Below are positions 1 through 11,000 of a DNA stretch of 64,000 nt, in pieces. The notes under the pieces were generated by a model. It saw only the letters and a list, made by a program, of their open reading frames with translations, was not told the origin of the DNA and searched no databases. The position numbers and the translations under genes are program-made. This DNA is from Isoetes taiwanensis (lineage: Eukaryota > Streptophyta > Lycopodiopsida > Isoetales > Isoetaceae). The stretch spans positions 19,397,018 to 19,461,017 of the forward strand of contig JAJEKV010000020.1 in assembly GCA_021234155.1 (NCBI GenBank), in the 5' to 3' direction. Within the stretch, counting starts at the first letter, position 1. Each line of letters opens with the position of its first letter.

Positions 1-201
1 TGCCTGTTTTGTATGACTTTCATCAAAGCAGGAATTGATCAAAGGGAGAGAACTTTTTCTTTAGATGCTCTAAGAAAGCCTTTAGCAAGCTAGAAATCTC
101 AAAATTGGTCACAGGGTGCATGGAGGTCCTGCAGTTGATCAAGGGTGAAACAGATTTTTGTGTTGGCTTCTTTTAACAGGTGACAGAGCTATACTGCACT
201 C

Positions 202-303
202 ATGGATCCCTTCAAGTTCTCCACGAATGCGAAGCTAACTGCATCAAATTATAAATCATGGAAAACTTTCATGACAAACTACTTGATTATGTGTTGTAGG
301 TAA
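202..303 (+). pseudogene. Ty1/copia gag N-terminal remnant
   Basis: An ATG at 202 opens a 33-codon frame that stops at 301-303. It reads MDPFKFSTNAKLTASNYKSW and continues KTFMTNYLIM. The pattern 'L-[TN]-x-x-N-Y-x-x-W-x-x-x-M-x-x-Y-L' is the start of copia-type Gag (UBN2/DUF4219 class). The reading frame ends at once and no zinc knuckle, protease or integrase follows, so this is only a scrap. The 200 bases upstream could be its leader, but I found no LTR or primer-binding site. Confidence 0.55.
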
Positions 304-434
304 TTTTACTTCCCACGAATCATGGGGTTGTTTACAGCTCAGATTTGAACAAGGTGGCTTGGTGAAAACTTCTGAGATAGTACCTGATTGTTCAATCTTC
401 GAGATGAAGCTGATTCTTATTTGATTGGTAATTC

Positions 435-892
435 TTGGATCAATTACAGAGGTTATACGTGATATTTCTCATTCCTGATCATTATGGCTTGCCAAGTTTT
501 GGAGAAAATGACTCGTCTGCATGGAAGACTGTGAAAGAAAGTTCAAGTTGCAGGGAACATGCAGAGATAATATCTGATATTTTCTATCTTCCATTTCCTG
601 GAATTAATGATAATTCTGATTTGATTGGCACTTTTTGGGATAACTTTGCAGGTCTAGCAAATGAGAGGTCTATGATGCAATCTAATATTCCTTGTCCTGA
701 TCAAGATAGTCTGAATTTCTTGCAAGAACAAGGTACCACTTTGTTTTCTAATCTTCGGTCATCAGCAGACTGTCAGCTTTACAACGGTGATCATGAAAGG
801 GAATATCAATCTCTAGAACAGTTAGATTCCTCTAAATAATCTTGAGTATTTAAGTCATGTAGTCCAAGTTGCAAGAGACATCATTTCAGCAA
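435..892 (+). other. Unidentified open frame, possible exon or relic
   Basis: A frame open from 435 to 839 encodes about 134 residues rich in S, D, N, Q and L (for example SLNFLQEQGTTLFSNLRSSA). A neighbouring frame stays open from about 822 to 892 (NNLEYLSHVVQVARDIISAT) and ends at a good donor-like site, CAACAG|GTAATC, at 892/893. Two frames open in succession suggest old coding sequence with a frameshift, or two exons. I do not recognise the protein. It is upstream of TIC236 on the same strand but matches no TIC236 segment that I know, so I do not assign it to that gene. Confidence 0.3.
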
Positions 893-985
893 CAGGTAAT
901 CTTGCATGGTCATGAGGAATAGGTACAATTAGAATTTTCTTGATTAGCTGCTGATATGCAGATTGGTCTTTGTTCCTGGATGAAA

Positions 986-1135
986 CATTTGGTTATTCAA
1001 GCTTCGGAATTGGTTCCCATGAATGTATTAATATAGGAGGGGTTCAATTTCACAAAGAAAGCAGCATCTGGTCCAAGACTATGATTCTTTGCCGGTCATG
1101 GCTTCTATTCTGGCTGACTCTGCTATATGTTGACG
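986..1135. repeat. Host tandem duplication, copy A (left part)
   Basis: This stretch is highly similar to 4449-4590: both contain GGAATTG(G/T)TTC(C/T)CATGAAT, AGGAGGGGTTCAATTTCAC and CATGGCTTCTA. The right part of copy A is at 4394-4440, beyond the LTR element inserted at 1141. Together they form one unit of roughly 200 bp, followed directly by copy B. The origin of the duplicated sequence is unknown. Confidence 0.75.
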
Positions 1136-1140
1136 TATTC
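1136..1140. repeat. Target-site duplication TATTC (left)
   Basis: TATTC immediately precedes TGTAACG, the left terminus of the inserted LTR element. It is repeated at 4394-4398 immediately after GTGTCACA. The uninterrupted copy of the site is visible at 4586-4592 (GTATTCC) in copy B of the host duplication. Confidence 0.9.
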
Positions 1141-1639
1141 TGTAACGTTCCTAACCGCTGGCTGCATAGACAGCAAACCATGAACAACCGGGTATTTTCT
1201 ATGGATTTAGCAGCAAAAGCACAGCAATCTAGCATTGGCGAACTCAAGCCTTCACCAGTTGCATAGTACCCGGCTCCGGTTACCCACCTGCTCTGATTCT
1301 TCTCTTCTACAGCAAGGCTGGATGGCGCAGGCACAAGAGCTTTTTGAGATTTCGATCCACCAAAAGGGATTTTTCCTCTATAATATTTTAATCCTTAAGC
1401 TTAGGAAAATATCTTCCCTTTTCCTATTAATATTAAAAATCTTTCTATTCCTAGCTTTGCTATTCTAATCCCGTATTCCATCAAATATCCCGTATTCCAT
1501 CAAATATCTAATATTCCCTAGCGTGAATACCGTATTTATCTTATTTCCCAACCATTGCTATTTTCCATAATTAAATTTTCCTAACCTATGGTTAAAACTC
1601 AAACGTTAACTTGTCCGCCAACCCCCTAGGTGTGTCACA
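1141..1639 (-). repeat. LTR 1 (3' LTR in element orientation)
   Basis: A 499-bp LTR running from TGTAACGTTCCTAACC to GGTGTGTCACA as read on the plus strand. It is nearly identical to 3901-4393. It contains a short internal repeat of CCGTATTCCATCAAATAT. Confidence 0.88.
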
Positions 1640-1652
1640 ATTTCTCCCGCAC
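1640..1652 (-). promoter_or_regulatory. Polypurine tract of the gag-only element
   Basis: On the minus strand the bases entering the 3' LTR read GTGCGGGAGAAAT, followed at once by the LTR start TGTGACAC. This is the expected position for the plus-strand primer. The same tract borders the internal LTR at 3627. Confidence 0.6.
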
Positions 1653-1712
1653 TAAAATTTTACCCATGTCCTCATGGAAAGATTCTCAAACTTACCCAGA
1701 ACACGAATCACA

Positions 1713-2531
1713 CTAGCTTGGGCCTACAGGTGGATTTCCATCGGTAGCTGCACATACACGCATAGACTCTTGGACTGCGTCTTCAATGGTAATTGCTCGA
1801 GCATGCATGGGCTGTTTACCTCGGTTATCCTCTGGAGTACTTCCACCCCGCGGACTGGATATGCCATAAGTAATCCGATGTTCTTGTAACTTCTGGGGAC
1901 AATCTCTCATTTGATGACCCACCTGGTGGCAATGAAAGCACCTACATTCTCGAAATAACTTCGCCCTTAACTTTTCTGCTTCAGATTGGCATTGTCCGCT
2001 ATTACTCCTCCAATTAAAACAGACAGTTCTGGCTTCAAACCCTTGATGTACTTGTCTGCTAGCTGTTCTGGCTCAAATGGAGGTCCGTAAGGTTGCAACT
2101 GCTGGAATTTAACTGTATAATCTTCAACTGAATTTGTTTGCAGCAAATTCAAGAAATCATGCATCTTCGCCAATCTATATCCCACAAGGCAGGTAATGTA
2201 GAAGCTTATGGATCTTCTTATAGTCGTCCCACCAAATCTTAGCATAGCTGGTGAGTAACAAATCCGCAATAACAGCTTTCTGCTTTTCAGGCGTCTTCTT
2301 TACGCTAAAATAAAATTCTATGCCACGGAGCCATGCATCTGCATCATCGCCCGTGACATCCTTTCCCGTAAACCTTTCTTGCTTGACATTGCGAAGGATT
2401 TTGTGAATCTCGTCCGCTACTGGATCCTTTGCGATAGGCATCTGGTTCTGGATTAAACCCAGCTGTTGCTGAACTCCTTGCAATATTTGTCCTAACATTT
2501 GCACTGCAGCGTTATCATCTCCACCTTCCAT
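1713..2531 (-). pseudogene. gag: Gypsy-type gag pseudogene with CCHC zinc knuckle
   Basis: Gag coats the retroelement RNA. Three minus-strand frames join to one Gag-like protein: 2531 down to about 2200 begins MEGGDDNAAVQMLGQILQG and contains W..G.E.YF and the capsid-like AKIWWDDYKK. A second frame from about 2215 to 1967 continues with VEDYTVKFQQL and LADKYIKGLKPEL. A third from about 1960 to 1713 holds the zinc knuckle CFHCHQVGHQMRDC, a perfect C-x2-C-x4-H-x4-C. Frameshifts near 2200 and 1970 break it. It ends shortly before the polypurine tract, leaving no room for pol. Retrotrans_gag is the likely family. Confidence 0.85.
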
Positions 2532-2711
2532 GACAATCTATAATCACCTTTAACAAGTTTGTTAGAGTTCTAACAAAAGCTTACCAAGGTCCACCCTTAA
2601 CAATCTATTAAATTCCAAGCCAATAACCAAGAATATAAGTCAAGTACGAACATATCCAAGAAAAATGTATTCATTTTTAGGTCCGCACACCGATATTCTA
2701 ATAATATCAGG

Positions 2712-2963
2712 CTATTCAGGTAATCCATAGAATGCTTTTCGAGCTTGTCTTCGGAGTTGACTAACCTTACCGCTACGATAGATTAACTTGAAACTTTTCT
2801 TAATCTTTGCAAACTGAGGTTCAGGTATTAGGTTTGGGACGTGTAAACTAAATCCTAGGCTCTCCCTTACTTCCTCTGACCACGCTTGATATCTCGAGTA
2901 GATAACTTTCTCAAGAAGTTTTCTTTCTTGGCTCCCATAACTCAAATGTTTAATGACTCCCAT
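2712..2963 (-). CDS. Leader ORF of the gag-only element, unknown product
   Basis: This intact minus-strand frame lies between the primer-binding site and gag. From the first ATG at 2963 it encodes 83 residues, basic in the second half (KIKKSFKLIYRSGKVSQLRR). It has no signal peptide or membrane segment and I do not recognise a domain. Leader ORFs upstream of gag are not usual in gypsy elements. It stayed open while gag next to it gained frameshifts, but a frame of this length can survive by chance. Confidence 0.3.
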   Translation of the reverse strand: MGVIKHLSYGSQERKLLEKVIYSRYQAWSEEVRESLGFSLHVPNLIPEPQFAKIKKSFKLIYRSGKVSQLRRQARKAFYGLPE

Positions 2964-3009
2964 TGGCTCTGGCCCAATAACCAACAATGGTTAATGATCG
3001 GGAACCTAG

Positions 3010-3021
3010 GCTCTGATACCA
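3010..3021 (-). promoter_or_regulatory. Primer-binding site, initiator Met-tRNA
   Basis: The plus strand reads GCTCTGATACCA, the exact complement of TGGTATCAGAGC. It sits two bases from the LTR end at 3024, the canonical spacing, and fixes the element on the minus strand. Confidence 0.9.
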
Positions 3022-3023
3022 AA

Positions 3024-3090
3024 TGTAACGTTCCTAACCTATGGTTAAAACTCAAACGTTAACTTGTCCGCCAACCCTAGGTGTGTCACA
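3024..3090 (-). repeat. Internally deleted 67-bp LTR
   Basis: It has both LTR ends (TGTAACGTTCCTAACC and GGTGTGTCACA) but lacks about 430 bp between them. The deletion joins two copies of TTCCTAACC, one at the LTR start and one near its other end. That is the signature of deletion between short direct repeats. Confidence 0.85.
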
Positions 3091-3116
3091 ATTTAACAAG
3101 AGATTGGACTTGAAGG

Positions 3117-3626
3117 AACCGCTGGCTGCATAGACAGCAAACCATGAACAACCGGGTATTTTCTATGGATTTAGCAGCAAAAGCACAGCAATCTAGCATT
3201 GGCGAACTCAAGCCTTCACCAATTGCATAGTACCCGGCTCCGGTTACCCTTCTACAGCAAGGCTGGATGGCGCAGGCACAAGAGCTTCTTGAGATTTCGA
3301 TCCACCAAAAGGGATTTTAAATCTATAATATTTTAATCCTTAAGCTTAGGAAAATATCTTCCCTTTTCCTCTTAATATTAAAAATCTTTCTATTCCTAGC
3401 TTCGCTATTCTAATCCCGTATTCCATCAAATATCCCGTATTCCATCAAATATCTAATATTCCCTAGCATGAATACCCCGTATTCCATCAAATATCTAATA
3501 TTCCCTAGCATGAATACCGTATTTATCTTATTTCCCAACCATTGCTATTTTCCATAATTAAATTTTCCTAACCTATTGTTAAAACTCAAACGTTAACTTG
3601 TCCGCCAACCCCCTAGGTGTGTCACA
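3117..3626 (-). repeat. Internal LTR copy lacking one terminus
   Basis: LTR body from AACCGCTGGCTGCATAG to GTGTCACA. The first dozen bases of the LTR are missing and replaced by unrelated sequence at 3091-3116. It has an extra copy of the CCGTATTCCATCAAATATC repeat compared with LTR 1. Confidence 0.8.
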
Positions 3627-3900
3627 ATTTCTCTCGCACTAAAATTTTACCCATGTCCTCATGGAAAGATTCTCAAACTTACCCAGAACACGAATCGCAC
3701 TAGCTTGGGCCTACAGGTGGATTTCCATCGGTAGCTGCACATACATGCATAGACTCTTGGACTGCGTCTTCAATGGTAATTGCTCGAGCATGCATGGGCT
3801 GTTTACCTCGGTTATCCTCTGGAGTACTTCCACCCCGCGGACTGGATATGCCATAAGTAATCCGATGTTCTTGTAACTTCTGGGGACAATCTTTCACAAA
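3627..3900 (-). pseudogene. Second copy of the gag 3' end, truncated
   Basis: This repeats the purine tract and gag 3' end seen at 1640-1905, then breaks before the zinc knuckle and joins the right LTR at CACAAATGTAACG. The junction resembles the normal PBS-LTR junction (ACCAAATGTAACG), so the deletion probably used this short homology. Confidence 0.8.
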
Positions 3901-4393
3901 TGTAACGTTCCTAACCGCTGGCTGCATAGACAGCAAACCATGAACAACCGGGTATTTTCTATGGATTTAGCAGCAAAAGCACAGCAATCTAGCATTGGCA
4001 AACTCAAGCCTTCACCAATTGCATAGTACCCGGCTCCGGTTACCCACCTGCTCTGATTCTTCTCTTCTACAGCAAGGCTGGATGGCGCAGGCACAAGAGC
4101 TTCTTGAGATTTCGATCCACCAAAAGGGATTTTTCCTCTATAATATTTTAATCCTTAAGCTTAGGAAAATATCTTCCCTTTTCCTATAATATTAAAAATC
4201 TTTCTATTCTTCGCTATTCTAATCCCGTATTCCATCAAATATCCCGTATTCCATCAAATATCTAATATTCCCTAGCATGAATACCGTATTTATCTTATTT
4301 CCCAACCATTGCTATTTTCCATAATTAAATTTTCCTAACCTATGGTTAAAACTCAAACGTTAACTTGTCCGCCAACCCCCTAGGTGTGTCACA
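3901..4393 (-). repeat. Right LTR of the gag-only element
   Basis: 493 bp, TGTAACG...GTGTCACA, followed by the target duplication TATTC (4394-4398). It is nearly identical to the LTR at 1141-1639, so this insertion is not very old. Confidence 0.88.
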
Positions 4394-4636
4394 TATTCCA
4401 CAAGTGTTTTTTTTGAGTTTGCAGCAGTGTTAGTCATCAGGAGTCTATTTGGTTATCCAGCCTTCGGAATTGTTTCTCATGAATATATGAATACAGGAGG
4501 GGTTCAATTTCACAGCATTTGGTCCAAGGATATGGTTTTTTGCCAGTCATGGCTTCTACCCTGGCTGACTCGACGCCATTGTTGACGTATTCCACAAGTG
4601 TTTGTTTTGAGTTTGCAGCAGTGTTAGTCATCAGGA
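4394..4636. repeat. Host tandem duplication, end of copy A and full copy B
   Basis: 4394-4440 completes copy A (CACAAGTG... GTTAGTCATCAGG). 4441-4636 is copy B and contains the uninterrupted site GTTGACGTATTCCACAAGTG at 4581-4600, which is the pre-insertion sequence for the element at 1141. The next 370 bases to the first TIC236 exon hold nothing that I can identify. Confidence 0.78.
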
Positions 4637-5008
4637 GGCATGTTAGAATTATATGCTGTCATGTATCATGATGTCACACTCCTTTCCTGGCACCCTGCAT
4701 GCGTGTTGCTGACAGAATGTTTATATTAATCCTACTAGAGTAACAGTCAGATACAGAACCACCATGGACCTGCCAGGTCACCACCTTTTTTTATCTACCA
4801 TATTCGAATAGGGCCTTTCAAAATGTAATAAGCATTCTCTATGTTGGTAGATGTAGACAGTGCAAATTAAAGCCATAAGGGCTTTTTTCCGTATGAAGTT
4901 GTGTCTGGAATTGATGAACTATACAGTCGTGGTCCACTGGATAAACTTTCAAGGGTCGCTGTAATATTTTTAGAAATGTTGACATTCTTGTCTGTATCAT
5001 ATGTGCAG

Positions 5009-8000
5009 ATACGCAATCTTCTAATTGATGAGCTGGAGCTTGCTTCCCTCCGTGGATTTTTGCAAAAGGTTTTTTGTTCAAAATGTGCCTTTCTTGCCTT
5101 TGTTTTTATGTTGTAATTAGTATTTAGATGACTGGACATGTCTTGTGTTTGCACGAGTCGTGCTTTTCAAAGACCAGGCTTTCAAAGATCAGGCATAGTT
5201 AAACTGGCAACCTTGTTTACATCACAAATGCACCTAGATAGCCACTTTATGCAACTTTAGTGGACATCCTCTTGAAATTAAATCTCAAGGGCTGTCTACT
5301 GTTTTATATTATTATGACTTATAGCTGAATCCTAGTGTCTCACATTGCTGCTGCTGGAGTTGGGACAGCAATGGTCTTTCTGTAAGTTTTCATGTGATTA
5401 TAGTGCAGTAGACTATTTGCTAGTCGCACTTATTGGTCAGCTAAAAGCATTTTATGTGTGAAATAAGCCTCCCTATGGAGACCTTGGCCCTCTTCTTTTC
5501 AACATCAGAGCCACGAGGGAGCATCTTCAGACAAAGGGATACAAAGACTATACACACATTGGAAGAGAAAGCGTTTTCTGTTTTTGGGCTTTGCATCCAG
5601 CTGCTGGTTGTAGCTTTCCTTATAAAATATGAGCCCATAAACTTCAAACGGCCTAGTTGAGTTTGGAGATAGAGAATTACCTGCTTCATCCAATATCTGA
5701 AATTCCAGATTCTAGTCGATTGAGCCTTCTTTGGCTTCACAGACTTGTCTATTTCAGCATTGTTACGTCTGTTTTTTCCTTAACAAGTCCTATTAGATCT
5801 GAATGATTGGTGTCATCTGCGTGGATGCTCTGGTAGATCTGTCAGTATATTTAAAGAATTTATCATTCTCTCTGTTTCTTGACTGTTTTCTCATTTGTGA
5901 TTAAGAACATGGCGGTCAATCAAGATCCTTAGAAATATTTCCAGCATTCAGTCTTAGAACCAAAAGGGAATTCTATAGGAATGAAGTCAACTTGATGCTT
6001 ATATATGTTGAACAAATTATTTGACTGCTGATATTGGAAGGAAAAAGAAAAGTGTATTGCTCAAATACGTTCAAGTTCCCATCACTTAGAGGTGAAGGTT
6101 AGAAGAGAAAGAAAGAAAGAAAGATTTTATTAACGTCTACGAGAGACCACTTGGGTCTCTGAGACCAAATATACACCAATCATGTATAGCTAGGGGCACA
6201 ATTGCAGCCTCCTAGACTGAATAAAATGAAAAAGAAAAACTAAAATGGTGAAATCAAATCAAGGAAACTTTTTCTTCTTGGCCACGGGCTCAAAGTATAA
6301 AGTGATGTCAGGCTTGTTCTCTCTTTTAGTTGCTTATATCTTTGCTTATATCTTTGCTAGTTTAGTTGAATGACTCCTTTTATCAGGTTGATATACGACT
6401 AAATTTACAAAAACGTCGTGGATCTGGAAGTTTGTCTTTACGGCGCCCTCGTTTTAGTGGCGTTCATGGAGAATCACTCGATATTTCTGCTCGATGGTCT
6501 GGGGATGTGGTAATGAACTCCTATGATGTCGTGTGTAGAAAAGCTTTAATATTATCCTTAGTAAAACATTATTGTTTTCTATGCAGATCACTTTGGAGAA
6601 GTCGATATTAGAACAATCAAGCAGCCGATATGAACTCCAGGGCGAATATGTATTTCCTGGACCTCGAGATTGGGTGTCAATGTCAACTGAAAAGGGTACA
6701 TCTGATGAAGGAATGTGGATGGCTGGGGAGCTTGGACGCATAATTACTTCCCTGGGTAGGTGGAGACTGCGCCTGGAAGTGCCCGGAGCGCAAGTGGCAG
6801 AAATGTTGCCCCTTGCCCGGTTGCTTTCGCGAAGTAGTGATCCAGCAGTTGTCTCAAGGTCAAAGGTATTTGGGTATAATGCTATCTATGGTGAACATGT
6901 AAGCATGATGGCGCTAAGAAATGGTGTAATTTTCAGGCCCTATTCTTGCAAGGGGTAGAAAAGGCTGCATTTATATCAGATAACCTTTACAAACAAATCG
7001 AGGTGACATTGTGATAATTCTGCTATTTTCTGCTCTTTATTTGTGTACTAATGTGTAACATTTTGTTGGTAGTTCATGGAAGTGAGTAAATACAAAGATG
7101 TTCCTGGTGAAAATTTGCTGGATTCCCCATTGCCTGGTTTGGCAGAACTGAATGGTCACTGGCATGCAACAATTGATGCTAGCGGTGGTGGAAACAGTGA
7201 CACGCGAGTAATGTCCTTTTTGTTGTTATTAGACTGTTGCTCTTTACGTACTGGTGTCCTTTAATTAAAGCTCAATTGCTGTTATTTCATGTCAGGCGGA
7301 TTTTGATATTCATGGTGAAGACTGGGAGTGGGGGGCTTACAGAACGCAGAAGGTCATTGCGGTTGGTGGATACTGTAATTCTGATGGATTTCGCCTTGAA
7401 AAGTTCTTCATACAGAAAGATACCGCTACGTTGCATGCTGATGGTACCCTTCTTGGGCCGACATCCAACCTTCATTTCGCTGTCTTGAACTTTCCTGTGG
7501 GGCTTGTTCCTCGCTTGTTACATGCTTTCCAAGAATCCTCCTTACAGCGTCGTCCATCTTCTACAATACCATCCCATATCCCTGTTAGTGGGATTTTGCA
7601 TATGGAAGGAGATTTGCGTGGCAATGTTGAAAATCCACAATGTGAAGTGCAAGTAAGACTTCTAGATGGGATAATTGGAGGTGTTAATCTTGGGCGAGCA
7701 GAAATGGCAGCATCAGTTACAGCCGAAAACCAGTTCTTTTTCAATGCCGTCCTTGAGCCAGTGACCCAAGCAGGACATGTCTATGTAAAGGGAAATATTC
7801 CACTTGGTCATTCAGAAACGGAAAAAGTCATAGAAATGAAGCAGGATGGGTACCGCAAAGAAACAAACCAAGGAAATGCATACAAGGATGATTCTCTAAA
7901 AAAGGATAAACAAGATCTAGATTTAAGGGATGCTTTTAAGGAGTGGGAAGTCATGGATACGGGAGAGCTAAGTATTGACGCAGCTGTTAAAGATGGGGGC

Positions 8001-11000
8001 ATGATGTTGCTGGCTGCAGTTACTCCCGACCTTGATTGGATTCAAGGAAATGCTGACATCAAGCTGCAGGTATGGGTGAACAAATACAGTTCAAATGCAT
8101 GCTGGTCTTTATAAATCGGTCTTACAAACTCCATTTTCTCATTTGATGGTTGTGCTTGTGGCAGCATAACTGTGAACATTGAAAGAAAGAAAGATTTATT
8201 AATGTCTACGAAAGACCAAAAGGGTCTATGAGACCATAATACATACAATATATAAGACCTTCAGGAGGAAAACCTTCCTGTTCTTTAAAGTATACAAACA
8301 AACATACCAGTTTAGTAGAACTTATAGTAAACATCTGCTCAGGTAGGGGTTGATGGGAGTAGCCCATTTGTTCCTGTGACTGCTGCAAAGTAAATCATAA
8401 TACCCCTTTTTGACTTGCTTTGAGGCTTGATGCTTGACCTCTTCTGGAAAGACCTTTTATGTTTTGCAACTAATGATCGTTTTATCTTCTTAGACAGTGC
8501 CAAAGTCACAACTTTAGGGTCAAGATACTTCCTTTTCTGTGATGCTTCCACCATCATCTTATCATCATTCGACTCCGATGAAAAGAAATTGGTTATTTCT
8601 GTTTGCTTCAAGCCCATTGGATTCTTTTGTTTGAGTGTGTTTCTCCTTTCTAGGGATAGTTCATATACAAAGTGAGAGACACATTTCTGATCGTAATATT
8701 CCACCAGCTGCCGTAGTGATGTGGGGTCTCTAAAAAGACAACGGTATCTGCCTCTAATAATGTAGTAGCTTGGGCAGGTAAAAATAAAATGTTTTTCGGA
8801 TTCAACCATTGTTTAGATCACACATATACTTAGGAAGCTATCCTTATAGAATTTCCTTTTAACAGGCAGATCTCTGGTGGGATTTACCCATGTATTTGAT
8901 ACATAAAGTCACTCCAAATTATGGCTTATAGGCTGATTAACTTCTTGCTGAGTAAAATTTGGAATATCAGCCCTTAAATTGTATTGAAAAGGTGGGATAT
9001 TTCCCATAGAGAAGCCCATTTTCTCACACAATTTAGATGTCCTTGGGAACCATCATCGCTTACCCTGGTTGCCAACGCTTTAGATGACACGGATGCCAAG
9101 CAGGGAAGTCCCTTTTGACCTTCTTGTGATTGTCCAAAGCAGCGTAACTTATGTAAATAAGTCACTGTTTGAAAGGCAATTTCGCTGCAGAGCTTTCACA
9201 TTAAATTCAGCAAGCATTATATCATGGAGTACCGAATGTTTACTTCTAATCATTCGAGAAAGAAGAGAGATCTGGAGTCTCTCTTGTTGACCCCAATTTT
9301 CAGCTCGTAGATCAACTCCCCATATTTGTGCACCATGTAAAGCTGCAGGCCGCACCAACATGTTAAATAGGAAGAGCTTTATATGAACATCATGGAAATC
9401 TATGAAGAACTTAATCCAGAGAGTACAAATGATCTAATGTGGCTTACGCATCTTTACCAGGGCTTTTTGTAAAGATAAACATTTACATTTAGTAATGATA
9501 GCATAACAAAATCTTCCCTTTTAATGCATATGACATGTTTGCAGCAGCAAAATAGCTCCACCCAAACTTAATTTGCCTCTTTTATGATGATTCAAACAAA
9601 AATAGTCTGCTTATTTAGATGTACAATCAAGTAGATTTGATTCTGTCCATTTTGTCTGTTCTTCACTATAGCTGTGCACAAAATACCTATTCTTCTGGAC
9701 ACTGATAATATTCTCCTTTTAATCGACATAGATTTGTTATTGAGACATTATAACTTAGCGTTTGCTCTGTTTAAAATCTACCATTACTAAGCGCCTATGT
9801 TGTTTAGAAATTAAGAAGTCATGTACGAAAATGCCTGCTGATGTAAGGTAATTGTTAAATATGGATGACTTCTGTCTTATATACCATGTAAGAAGTTTAC
9901 AGGTATTTAGAGTATGGGTACAATGCCAATCATTCTAGTTGCAATGTCTCGTTAGTGATTCAAAATGTTCTTGCAGTTTATATGGTTTTTGATTTCTTGT
10001 TTTTGGTTTGCAGGTTCGTGGAACAAAGTTGCTACCAAAGGCAGATGGAACTGCAGTGTTTCATAAGGTGGCCATTTCTTCACCTGTACTGCCGCGTCCC
10101 ATTTCTAACCTTGGTGGTAGAGTTGTTATCAGAGAAAATGAGCTTTTTGTAGAAGAAGTTGAAGGGCGTGTCGGTAGAAGAGGAAATCTGCAGCTAAAAG
10201 GAAGTCTTACAATTTTACCAAGTGAGAAGGCATCTTCTGAAAGTATTGAAATAAAAGCTGAGACACTTGTTGTTCGTGCAAAAAATACATTCAGGTATAT
10301 TCCCTGGTCCTGGTGCTCTAAATGATGACCATAATGCTGTATTTTGTTCTGCCAGTGGCCAGGTTGATTGCCACATGCGGATCATGCACAGTCTGCTTGA
10401 ACCAGAGGTGACTGGAATTATCAAACTCAGTCATGGTGAAGCTTACCTTTCTCAGGAAAAGGGTCCAAACGTCCAAATGCCTTCAATACCAGCATCAACA
10501 GGACGATATTCTCGTATCATATCAAACAGGAGTTCAGCCAGCAATCAAAGAAGTGGAGTAATTAACCTCCCAGGGAAAACAATGAAAAAGGGTACACTCT
10601 CCTATGACCAACATGAATCACAGTTTCTGCACGAGCTAGTGGATTAACTCTTTATATATTCCACATAGGAATGTCAGAAGATGGTCTGTATTATGACGAG
10701 CCAATGTCATTGCCCTTGTCTATTCGTTTGAAGGCACTGAAGGTTTATCTTGGACCAGAATTGCGGGTTGTTTACCCTTTGATTCTAAATTTTGCTGTGA
10801 ATGGCGAACTCGAACTTTCGGGCTTTGCAGATCCTGCACGGATCAGGCCAAAGGGGACCTTAACATTTGAAAATGGTGATGTTAATTTGGTTGCCACTCA
10901 GGTTTTCATCTAGCCTTTAAATTTGATATCTGTTTAACTTGAGAGCCAGTTCTCAAATGTGTGCCCTGAATGCAGGTTCGTTTAAATAAAGACTATCTCA

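Larger units (their letters stand above)
1141..4393 (-). mobile_element. Gag-only LTR retroelement (TR-GAG type), rearranged
   Basis: The element reads on the minus strand. It has terminal LTRs (1141-1639 and 3901-4393), TG...CA ends, a 5-bp TATTC target duplication, an exact 12-nt primer-binding site TGGTATCAGAGC for initiator Met-tRNA (3010-3021), a decayed gypsy-like gag, and a purine tract beside the 3' LTR. No protease, reverse transcriptase, RNase H or integrase is present, and gag runs almost straight into the purine tract. It is therefore a terminal-repeat retrotransposon with gag only, dependent on another element for its enzymes. Two further LTR pieces and a gag 3' fragment lie between the PBS and the right LTR, so the copy also carries a partial tandem unit. 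Confidence 0.85.

Noticed and set aside
1141-4393. Complete autonomous gypsy element
   Set aside because: The space between gag and the purine tract is too short for pol, and no RT or integrase motif is present in any frame.
4873-5008. In-frame extension upstream of the first TIC236 exon (…SGIDELYSRGPLDKLSR…)
   Set aside because: It is open and in frame with the exon at 5009, but does not match the TIC236 sequence expected before IRN..DELELASLRG, and GTGCAG at 5003-5008 is a normal acceptor. I treat it as intron.
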